Shown: positions 48,204 to 55,575 of the stretch, piece after piece | How the letters are laid out: every line of letters starts with the position of its first letter | Numbering within the stretch: the first letter of the stretch is position 1 | Assembly (NCBI RefSeq): GCF_009938205.1 | Contig: NZ_AP019654.1 | Span: forward strand, 2,384,540-2,448,539 | Origin: Vibrio panuliri | GTDB taxonomy: Bacteria > Pseudomonadota > Gammaproteobacteria > Enterobacterales > Vibrionaceae | DNA: 64,000 nucleotides | Reading direction: 5' to 3' | Notes under the pieces: generated by a model | Databases searched by the model: none | Told to the model about the DNA's origin: nothing | Seen by the model: only the letters and a program-made list of their open reading frames with translations | Position numbers and translations under genes: made by a program

Positions 48204-48878
48204 GTGAAAATACTCATTATCGAAGATGACCAAACGACTAGAGAGTTCGTCGCCAAAGGTCTAAAAGAGCATGGCTATAGCGTCGACCAAGCTGAAGATG
48301 GGAAAAGTGGTTTAATGATGGCGCTTAGTTGCGACTATCAATTAGTGATCCTTGACCGTATGCTACCTTACTTAGATGGCATGAAAGTCCTTTCTGCCAT
48401 CAAAGCAACCGACACTCACACCCCTGTATTGATATTAAGTGCTCTCGATAGTGTTGAAGATAGAGTCGATGGCTTGCAAGCTGGTAGCGACGATTACTTA
48501 ATCAAACCTTTTGCACTGGCAGAGCTGCTGGCTCGAGTTGAGATAATCATTCGCCGTAACCATCGCCAATCAAAGCCAGAGAGCCAACTCTGTTATGACT
48601 GTTTAACCGTTGATTTACGCGCACACCGTATCTTGTGCCATGGCAAAGAGCTTTCACTGCAGCCAAAAGAGTTTCAACTCATTCAATACTTTATTGAACA
48701 TGCTGAGCAAGTGATCTCCCGCATGCGCCTATTTGAAGCCATTTGGAGCTATCATTTCGATCCAAAAACCAATGTTATTGATGTGCACGTGGCTAATCTG
48801 CGCCGAAAGCTAGAGGAGGCAGGGTGCGAAGCATTACTTCATACCGTGCGAGGTGCAGGCTATGTCCTTCGCCGATAA
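48204..48878 (+). CDS. OmpR-family response regulator
   Basis: 224-residue regulator with receiver domain (1 to about 118; acidic pocket EDD at 7-9, phospho-acceptor Asp51 in VILDRMLP, Lys101 in LIKPFA) and a winged-helix DNA-binding domain of the OmpR/PhoB type (LSLQPKEFQLIQYFIEH…, IDVHVANLRRKL…VRGAGYVLR). It resembles the CusR/PcoR branch. The start is GTG at 48204 with AGGAG upstream; the ATG at 48200 is out of frame. It overlaps the histidine kinase gene by 17 bases. The signal and targets are unknown. Confidence 0.93.
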   Translation: MKILIIEDDQTTREFVAKGLKEHGYSVDQAEDGKSGLMMALSCDYQLVILDRMLPYLDGMKVLSAIKATDTHTPVLILSALDSVEDRVDGLQAGSDDYLIKPFALAELLARVEIIIRRNHRQSKPESQLCYDCLTVDLRAHRILCHGKELSLQPKEFQLIQYFIEHAEQVISRMRLFEAIWSYHFDPKTNVIDVHVANLRRKLEEAGCEALLHTVRGAGYVLRR

Positions 48879-50151
48879 CAGCGCTCTAACTCGTTCCTCT
48901 ATTTTCAAAACGTTAGTGGCGCTCTCAGTACTGGTGACCGTGCTTAATATCATTATCATCCGCCAGTTGTACATTGACTCGGATAACTTCCACCAGCAAC
49001 GTTTAACAGCACAACTCAATGATGAAGTTCGAGAATTCGCCTTTGCAGCAAAGCAGAGTTCTAGTGAAGTTGAAAAGCTACTTAAGACAAAGCAAGCCAC
49101 CAATACCCCCTTTAGTTATCGCATTGTTGAGTATATCGAACCGCCCCAAAGTACCCACTACTACCCGATTAGCCACCTTACCAACCTCTCGACGAAGTTT
49201 CGTATTAGTGACTCCCATCAGCTGGAAATTGATGTTGATAGGCAAGTACTCGCCGCCTATAAAGAGGCATTGATTCCTATTGTCTTAACCGGAGTCATGT
49301 TACCAAGTGCCACACTGCTGGTTGCGACATTCTTCTTCACCGTATTGATTCTGCGTCGTTTAGAGACCGTCAATCAAGCAATGAACCGGGTATTGTGTGG
49401 TGAGCGAGCCGTCAAACTGCCAGTTTCTCGACAAGATGATGAGTTTGATATTTTGTCCATTCACCTCAACTATATGATTGAGCAAATGGCAAAAAATGAA
49501 ACCACGTTGAAATCTCTAACCACTGGATTAGCCCATGACATGCGCACGCCAATGGCAAGACTGAAACTTCGATTGGAAGGAATCCTTGATGACGAGCGTT
49601 CTCTGAATGCCGAGCAAAGCCAGCAAGTTTCCGCCTGCCACGAAGAGCTTGAATTACTGCTGTCACTGTTTAATAGCATGCTCGAGATCGCCAAACTAAA
49701 TAGCGGCCAGACCAACATCACTTTCCAAACGGTGAACTTAAGCAAGATTGCCCATGATGCCTTGGAGTTTGTCACCCCGCTTGCCGAACAAAAGCAGCAA
49801 CAATTGATTATTCGCGATGATCAGCCTTGTCTGGTATCAGGCGATCCCTCTTTGCTGTTTCGCGCCATTTTTAATCTGATCGAAAACGCAGTGAAATACA
49901 CCCCAGAAAAAGGAACCATTGAAATTGTGATAGATAAACTTGGGGTTGTTATCGCCGACAACGGGATTGGTATTGCCGATCAAGACAAACTGCATGTCTG
50001 TCAGCCTATGTATCGAGCGGACAAAAGCCGCACCGAACAAGGAAATGGTTTGGGGCTATCTCTTGTCGATGCCATTGCCCATCGCCACGGCGCTCAACTC
50101 TTGCTCAAAGATAATCATCCTGGCCTAAGAGCTCGGTTCTACTTCAACTAG
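48862..50151 (+). CDS. Sensor histidine kinase
   Basis: 429-residue membrane kinase. Two membrane helices (about 15-34 and 140-165) enclose a periplasmic sensor of about 105 residues with no obvious family; a HAMP linker follows, then the H-box with His225 (GLAHDMRTPMARLK), N-box (NLIENAVKYTPE), G1 (VIADNGIGIAD) and G2 (GNGLGLSLV). I prefer the ATG at 48862 with GAGGT upstream; a GTG at 48853 is in frame. It acts with the preceding response regulator. The absence of metal-binding repeats in the sensor argues against a copper role despite the regulator's similarity to CusR. Confidence 0.92.
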   Translation: MSFADNSALTRSSIFKTLVALSVLVTVLNIIIIRQLYIDSDNFHQQRLTAQLNDEVREFAFAAKQSSSEVEKLLKTKQATNTPFSYRIVEYIEPPQSTHYYPISHLTNLSTKFRISDSHQLEIDVDRQVLAAYKEALIPIVLTGVMLPSATLLVATFFFTVLILRRLETVNQAMNRVLCGERAVKLPVSRQDDEFDILSIHLNYMIEQMAKNETTLKSLTTGLAHDMRTPMARLKLRLEGILDDERSLNAEQSQQVSACHEELELLLSLFNSMLEIAKLNSGQTNITFQTVNLSKIAHDALEFVTPLAEQKQQQLIIRDDQPCLVSGDPSLLFRAIFNLIENAVKYTPEKGTIEIVIDKLGVVIADNGIGIADQDKLHVCQPMYRADKSRTEQGNGLGLSLVDAIAHRHGAQLLLKDNHPGLRARFYFN

Positions 50152-50176
50152 CCCTCAAACAACCATAAGACACAAG

Positions 50177-50199
50177 AAGCCGGACAATGCCGGCTTTTT
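50177..50199 (+). terminator. Terminator after the histidine kinase gene
   Basis: Seven-base-pair stem AAGCCGG / CCGGCTT at 50177-50183 and 50190-50196 followed by T's on the plus strand. Confidence 0.83.
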
Positions 50200-50213
50200 G
50201 CTATTGTGACCGA

Positions 50214-51695
50214 TCAATGACTTGGCAGGGGAATCTCACTCAAATCTTGATGGGTTGGTATTTGCTTCATTTCCGAGGCAATTTGTTCTGCCTCCGTTCC
50301 CACAATCACTTGTAAGTTGTTCTCTCCGATTCTCACCACCCCCATTGCTCCTAAAGCTTTCAGTGTGGCTTCATCTGCACGAGAGACATCTTTTAACGAG
50401 AGACGCAAACGAGTGATGCATGAATCGATACTGGTCAAATTACTATGACCACCCAGTGCTTTTAGAAACTGTGCTGCCCTTTCACCAACACTTGTTTGTC
50501 TCACATCTTCAGCCAACTCACTTTCACGCCCTGGGGTTTTAAGGTCAAACTTAATGATGGCAAAACGGAATACGGCATAGTAGAGCGCCGCAAAGCAAAG
50601 CCCTTGCAGAATCAGCATATATGGCTTGACCGCTAGTGGTAGATTAAACGACAGTACGAAATCGATAAGACCGCCACTGAAGGTAAAACCCGCAATCCAC
50701 TGCATGCTCGCCGCTAGATACATTGAAAGCGCCGTCAATACTGCGTGAACCACATACAGCGCAGGAGCGACAAACATAAAGGCAAACTCAATCGGCTCAG
50801 TCACTCCCGTTAAAATAGCGGTAAACGCCGATGCCCCTAAAATGCCGCCCACTTTCTTCTTGTTCTCAGGCTTGGCGCAATGATACATCGCTAGGCACGC
50901 TGCTGGTAATCCATAACCCATAACAGGAAAGAAACCACCTTGATAGATTCCGGTGACACCTAACTCACCAGTCCCTGACCAGAACTTAGAAATGTCACTA
51001 ATGCCAACTAAATCAAAGATGAATACTTGGTTCAGCGCATGGTGCAAACCAATTGGGATCAGTAATCGGTTAAAGAAGCCATACAGCCCAGCCCCCGTTG
51101 CACCCAATTCAGAAATCGCGATACCAAAGTTTACCAACGCCCCATAAACCACAGGCCAGATATAAACCATCGCCAAACTAATTAAGATTGCGGCAAAAGA
51201 GGTGACGATAGGAACGAAACGACGACCACCAAAGAAACCCAACACCGCGGGTAATTGGATGTTGTGAAAACGGTTGTAGAGAGTAGCGGCAACAATACCA
51301 ATCAATATCCCCGTAAAAGCACTCACGGCGGCACCAGATGCAATCACCTGAGCTTGGCTCATCTGATCAACGGGTACTCCCGTGATTTGTGATATGACCG
51401 CCACGTTGCCAACAATCATTTCGATAATCAATAATCCAAGCAAACCAGAGAGTGCCGCGGCACCATTGTTATCTTTTGCTAGTCCATAAGCCACGCCAAC
51501 AGCAAATAACCACGCCTGATTATCCATGATACCCTTACCACCAAAAACAAGAATGGTCGCCAAGGCGCTATTCGCCCCCCAACCCGCGGGGTCAATCGCA
51601 TAACCTAATCCTAGCATTAAGCCACCCGCTGGCAGCACGGCAATTGGCACCATCAAAGCCTTACCGATTTTTTGCATATATCCGAGTATGTTCAC
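50214..51695 (-). CDS. PTS sugar permease EIICB, glucose/N-acetylglucosamine family (NagE-like)
   Basis: 493-residue phosphotransferase permease. The membrane EIIC domain (1 to about 380) has the sugar-site motif GVTEPIEF at 297-304; a linker with DLKTPGRE leads to the EIIB domain (about 405-480) with the phosphorylated Cys426 in SIDSCITRLRLSL. No EIIA domain is attached, so it would borrow the Crr protein. The sequence is nearer NagE than PtsG (for example AMYHCAKPENKKKVGG and the FDLKTPGRE linker), but it is not linked to nag genes, and the sugar cannot be fixed. It is flanked only by unrelated genes. Confidence 0.9.
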   Translation of the reverse strand: MNILGYMQKIGKALMVPIAVLPAGGLMLGLGYAIDPAGWGANSALATILVFGGKGIMDNQAWLFAVGVAYGLAKDNNGAAALSGLLGLLIIEMIVGNVAVISQITGVPVDQMSQAQVIASGAAVSAFTGILIGIVAATLYNRFHNIQLPAVLGFFGGRRFVPIVTSFAAILISLAMVYIWPVVYGALVNFGIAISELGATGAGLYGFFNRLLIPIGLHHALNQVFIFDLVGISDISKFWSGTGELGVTGIYQGGFFPVMGYGLPAACLAMYHCAKPENKKKVGGILGASAFTAILTGVTEPIEFAFMFVAPALYVVHAVLTALSMYLAASMQWIAGFTFSGGLIDFVLSFNLPLAVKPYMLILQGLCFAALYYAVFRFAIIKFDLKTPGRESELAEDVRQTSVGERAAQFLKALGGHSNLTSIDSCITRLRLSLKDVSRADEATLKALGAMGVVRIGENNLQVIVGTEAEQIASEMKQIPTHQDLSEIPLPSH

Positions 51696-52029
51696 CTTAA
51701 ATCCTCATTGCTAATTATTCCTTCAAGACACTTAGCATCGCTTTCGTGTCGCAATGTAAATTCTAAATAGCGTTGAATTAAGGGCGGATTGTGGAGTGAT
51801 TAACGATTGTTAATGTTGCAGATTTTGGGGCAGATATCGGGGAAGATTTCGAGTAACCTCTACCTTCTTTATCGATTAATCGAGTTTATTATCAAGATAA
51901 AAAGTGTGAGTGATGCATATTCTTGGGCAACAAACTGCCGATAAGCTATGTTTATTGAGTAATCTCACTTTAAAATTTAGTAACAATTGCTTACTCTTTA
52001 ACTAATAACAAATATATCACTAAAAAATT
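51696..52029. promoter_or_regulatory. Intergenic region between the PTS gene and the orphan gene
   Basis: About 330 AT-rich bases. An inverted repeat TTAAC-GATT-GTTAA at 51800-51813 and a palindrome TCGATTAATCGA at 51872-51883 could be operators for the PTS gene. No convincing CRP or Mlc/NagC box was seen. The right-hand part is especially AT-rich, unlike neighbouring core genes. Confidence 0.4.
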
Positions 52030-52536
52030 ATGCCAAAGAGCAATTTAACAACCAATACCGGACACCGGTTTATTTCCAAAGCGAAGACTGCCTACAAAAT
52101 CCATATTCATACCCCCGAAGATACGGTGCTTCATCGTTCGGTCGGTTTTATTAAACTGGGTGAGAAGAAAGGACTGCAAAAAGCCATTAAGCTCAGAAAT
52201 GAGTTGGGCAGTGAAATGTGGGGGAAATTCTGGCGCAGATTACTTAAAGATCCGTACTTAATGACGCGGCTCCCCCACTCTGTTGAGCCAAAAATCATCT
52301 ACAAACCTCGCCCAACTAAAGACAACCCTGATGCAAAAGACGAGTGCTATATTGCCGCTTGGCGCAATTATGATGAAAACGGCAAGTTGATTTACAAAAG
52401 TGTCGTTTGCTCGGTCAACAAACATGGTCGCTTGGGCGCGTACACTAAAACCAAGAAAGCGCTACTTGAAGCCAACAAGGATAATCTTGAAATTCTCGAG
52501 TTTATGGGTCGATTAAGTAGTATTGATCTTAAGTAG
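52030..52536 (+). CDS. Orphan basic protein with two possible AP2-like DNA-binding repeats
   Basis: 168-residue, lysine-rich protein not recognised with certainty. Two segments share a pattern of a short beta-strand region, a Ser-containing hydrophobic strand, then a basic Ala-rich helix: residues about 21-60 (YKIHIH…SVGFIKLGEKKGLQKAIKLR) and about 110-160 (CYIAAWRNYDENGK…KSVVCSVNKHG…KTKKALLEAN). This recalls the AP2 fold of phage-type HNH and integrase proteins (inference). There is no signal peptide or cysteine-based metal site. The ribosome binding site is weak and the upstream DNA very AT-rich. Similar Vibrio proteins are, I believe, sometimes labelled as iron-citrate transporter components, which nothing here supports. 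Confidence 0.7.
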   Translation: MPKSNLTTNTGHRFISKAKTAYKIHIHTPEDTVLHRSVGFIKLGEKKGLQKAIKLRNELGSEMWGKFWRRLLKDPYLMTRLPHSVEPKIIYKPRPTKDNPDAKDECYIAAWRNYDENGKLIYKSVVCSVNKHGRLGAYTKTKKALLEANKDNLEILEFMGRLSSIDLK

Positions 52537-52561
52537 ATAACAAGCGAAATTGTATGGCAGT

Positions 52562-52605
52562 AAAAACAGCAAAGCCTTGGTGAACAACCAGTCCACCAAG
52601 GCTTT
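52562..52605 (-). terminator. Rho-independent terminator after ompA
   Basis: Perfect 12-bp stem AAAGCCTTGGTG / CACCAAGGCTTT at 52571-52582 and 52594-52605; the A-run at 52562-52566 gives T's on the minus strand. Confidence 0.85.
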
Positions 52606-52616
52606 GTGACTAATTT

Positions 52617-53570
52617 TTACTGTTCAACTTGATATTCAAACTCAGGAACAGTGATATCTACGCGACGGTTTTGTGCACGACCTTCACGTGTCTCGTTGCT
52701 CGCAATTGGGTTAGCTTCGCCTTCACCACTCACTGTGATTCGGCTTGCGTCAACACCACTTTCAGTCAGAACAGCCGCGACTGATTGAGCTCGTTTCTCA
52801 GACAGTTGTTGATTGTACTCTGCCGCACCTGAAGAATCTGTATGACCCACGATTTCAACTTGAGCTTGCGGGTAGTCATTCAATAGCTGCACAAGTTCAT
52901 CCAACTTAGCTGCGCTTTCTGGTTTAAGCTTGCTACTGTTTAGTGCGAATGTTTCGGTATCCAAAAGGGTCGCTTCAAACGTTTTGGTCATTACCACAGT
53001 CTCAACGACTTCTTCAACCATCACTTCTTCTTCGACTACTTGCTCTGGCTCTTCACTCGCGCCAAAGCGGTAAACAAAACCCAGTGTCGCTGTGTTAGCA
53101 AATGCACGAACAATATCGTTATTGATGTCGGTTAGCGCTTGATATTCTAGGCGAACAGATGAGTTTTCTGAACCAGCAAACTCAAGACCTACAGCTCCTA
53201 AGAAAGACTCGTCATTTTTGTCGCCGTAATTAACGTAAGCACCACCAAACTTACCGTACACGTCAATCGCATCGGTAATACCAAATGATAGTTTAGGCGC
53301 TAATGTGAAAGCACCAACACTGTCATCAGGTAGACCAGCACCGGTAAACTTACCTAGGTAGTCATACCCTGCCTCTAGCGCAAGAAAGTCATTAAACTCG
53401 TAGCCACCAAAAACGCCGACAGAACCTGAGTTGTCATCGCACGAAATGCCACTAACACATTCGTCGTCTAACCAAGTGTAACCCGCTTTTAAACCTAGAT
53501 ATGGATTCGCATTCGCCACACCTGCAGCCATCGCAAGCGATGCTGAAATTGCCACTGCTAGTTTTTTCAT
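52617..53570 (-). CDS. ompA: OmpA family outer-membrane protein
   Basis: 317-residue major outer-membrane protein. Signal peptide MKKLAVAISASLAMAAGVANA, then an eight-stranded beta-barrel (about 22-175; NPYLGLKAGYTWLDDE…, GYEFNDFLALEAGYDYLG), a Glu/Val-rich linker (about 178-200), and a C-terminal OmpA peptidoglycan-binding domain (about 205-310) with VEIVGHTDSSGAAEYNQQLSEKRAQSV and GEGEANPIASN. Two cysteines in the first surface loop region (CVSGISC) may form a disulfide. It sits beside gltX and copA as in V. cholerae. Confidence 0.94.
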   Translation of the reverse strand: MKKLAVAISASLAMAAGVANANPYLGLKAGYTWLDDECVSGISCDDNSGSVGVFGGYEFNDFLALEAGYDYLGKFTGAGLPDDSVGAFTLAPKLSFGITDAIDVYGKFGGAYVNYGDKNDESFLGAVGLEFAGSENSSVRLEYQALTDINNDIVRAFANTATLGFVYRFGASEEPEQVVEEEVMVEEVVETVVMTKTFEATLLDTETFALNSSKLKPESAAKLDELVQLLNDYPQAQVEIVGHTDSSGAAEYNQQLSEKRAQSVAAVLTESGVDASRITVSGEGEANPIASNETREGRAQNRRVDITVPEFEYQVEQ

Positions 53571-53861
53571 TTTAAATTCCTTTATCCACTGTTCTTGTAA
53601 TTTTAGAAACCATCGCTGGCCTCACTTTGCCACCTCAACACAAGCACCTGGCGTATTAGCCTGTGACTTGCGCTGACAAATGTAAAAACGTTAACGTGAT
53701 CACACGCATATTATGTCTGAATTTGAGAAATTAATCTGTCTCAAAAATGGAAAGTTGTCTTACCTTACTGTTATTGCAAGTGATTTCTTCCATATTTCTT
53801 GTTAGGTGACACGAATAAACGTAGAACAAGAACTGCAATATTGCCAAAAAATACGCAGCGC
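53571..53861. other. Upstream region of ompA
   Basis: About 290 bases holding the ompA promoter and what is probably a long untranslated leader, as usual for OmpA mRNAs. Nothing else was recognised. Confidence 0.4.
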
Positions 53862-53890
53862 AAAAAAAACCGCAGCACAACGGCTGCGGT
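53862..53890 (-). terminator. Rho-independent terminator after gltX
   Basis: Eight-base-pair stem ACCGCAGC / GCTGCGGT at 53869-53876 and 53883-53890; eight A's give a T-tract on the minus strand. Confidence 0.87.
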
Positions 53891-53926
53891 CTTTATTGAT
53901 CAATAACCTAGGTGTTTTGACAAACT

Positions 53927-55351
53927 TTATGCGTTTGCTTCACGCTCAGCAATAAAATCAAGTGCCATCTTAATACGAGCAACACAGCGATCTTTACCCA
54001 CAAGCTGCATTACCGCATCAACTGATGGAGATTGGCCACCACCAGTTACTGCAACACGAAGTGGCATGCCGATTTTGCCCATACCAATTTCAAGTTCTGC
54101 ACATACGTCAGCAATCATTTGGTGTAGGTTTTCAGTAGTCCATTCAGTCATCGCTTCTACTTTTGCAAGCGCCGCTTCTAATGGCTCTTTCGCAACACCA
54201 CGTAGGTGTTTCTTCGCTGCGCCAGCTTCAAACTCAGAGAAATCTTCGTAGAAGTAACGCACCTGCTCTGCAAGTTCAACCAATGTGTTACAACGCTCAC
54301 CGACCAACTTAATAACGTCAGTAATTGCCGGACCGTTGTCTTTATTGATGCCTTGTTGATCTAGGTGCCATTGTAGGTGCTCAGCCACATACTCAGGCGC
54401 TGAAGTCTTGATGTAGTGGTTGTTCAACCAAAGCAGTTTGTCTGTGTTAAATGCTGATGCTGATTTAGAAATCGCATTTAAGCTGAAGAACTCGATCATC
54501 TCTTCACGAGAGAAGATCTCTTGGTCACCATGAGACCAGCCTAGACGCACTAGGTAGTTGTTCAGTGCTTCTGGTAAGTAACCCATATCGCGGTATTGCA
54601 TTACCGATACGGCACCGTGACGCTTCGACAGTTTCGCACCATCATCACCAAGGATCATTGCACAGTGAGCAAATGTTGGTACTGGAGCACCAAGAGCTTC
54701 ATAAATATTAATTTGACGAGGCGTATTGTTGATGTGGTCTTCACCACGGATCACGTGAGTAATGCCCATATCCCAGTCATCAACCACTACGCAGAAGTTG
54801 TAAGTTGGTGAGCCGTCAGTACGGCGGATGATTAGATCATCCATTTGGGTGTTGCTGATTTCGATACGACCACGGATTTGGTCATCAAATACAACGCTAC
54901 CTTCTTTCGGGTTACGGAAACGGATCACACATGGATCGCCATCTTTTGCTGCATCGTTTGCCGCTTTGATTTTTGGATGGTTTGCATCGTAGCGCGCCAT
55001 CTCTTTGTTCGCTTCTTGTTCAGCACGAACTTCATCAAGCAGCTCTTTAGACGCATAACATTTGTATGCTTTATCTTCTGCTAGCAGCTTATCAACCATT
55101 TCGTTGTAACGGTCAAAACGTTTAGTTTGGAAGTAAGGACCTTCATTCCACTCAAGGCCTAGCCATTCCATACCTTCCATGATCGCATCAACCGCTTCCT
55201 GAGAGTTACGCTCAAGATCCGTATCTTCGATACGCAGTACAAATTCACCGTTGTTATGTTTAGCGTATAGCCAAGAATAAAGTGCTGTACGCGCACCACC
55301 CACGTGAAGGTAGCCTGTTGGGCTAGGAGCAAAACGAGTTTTAACCGTCAT
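53927..55351 (-). CDS. gltX: Glutamyl-tRNA synthetase
   Basis: 474-residue class I synthetase charging tRNA-Glu, which also feeds the HemA reaction encoded at 19-20 kb. HIGH-like motif [13 protein letters not shown] at 7-19 and KLSKRHG near 240; the C-terminal anticodon-binding helical domain is complete. The region that binds zinc in E. coli GluRS has only one of its four ligands here (YKCYASKEL; no second Cys nor the Cys/His pair), so this enzyme is probably zinc-free. Confidence 0.97.
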   Translation of the reverse strand: MTVKTRFAPSPTGYLHVGGARTALYSWLYAKHNNGEFVLRIEDTDLERNSQEAVDAIMEGMEWLGLEWNEGPYFQTKRFDRYNEMVDKLLAEDKAYKCYASKELLDEVRAEQEANKEMARYDANHPKIKAANDAAKDGDPCVIRFRNPKEGSVVFDDQIRGRIEISNTQMDDLIIRRTDGSPTYNFCVVVDDWDMGITHVIRGEDHINNTPRQINIYEALGAPVPTFAHCAMILGDDGAKLSKRHGAVSVMQYRDMGYLPEALNNYLVRLGWSHGDQEIFSREEMIEFFSLNAISKSASAFNTDKLLWLNNHYIKTSAPEYVAEHLQWHLDQQGINKDNGPAITDVIKLVGERCNTLVELAEQVRYFYEDFSEFEAGAAKKHLRGVAKEPLEAALAKVEAMTEWTTENLHQMIADVCAELEIGMGKIGMPLRVAVTGGGQSPSVDAVMQLVGKDRCVARIKMALDFIAEREANA

Positions 55352-55515
55352 GTAAAATACCTTGATTGTCTAAATGACCGCACTAGTAAATTCAGTGCCA
55401 AAATTGGGCGTTATTTTATACGCAAGTGAGGCGAGGTGCTAGGGTATCAAGCTGTTTTTTACGCTAAACGCTGCCAAGCTTAGCGATTAGGATTCTCCCC
55501 CTGAATGTTTATCGC

Positions 55516-55546
55516 TTGACCTTACCCTTGAGGTAAGGTTTATCCT
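55516..55546 (+). promoter_or_regulatory. CueR-type (MerR family) copper promoter of copA
   Basis: TTGACC at 55516-55521 and TATCCT at 55541-55546 are separated by 19 bases, the long spacer that MerR-family activators correct. Inside lies the dyad ACCTTACC (55519-55526) / GGTAAGGT (55532-55539), close to the E. coli CueR box at copA. No cueR gene is in the window, so it must act from elsewhere. Confidence 0.9.
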
Positions 55547-55575
55547 CTGTTTTAGTAACCGTTCGAGGATTAGCG

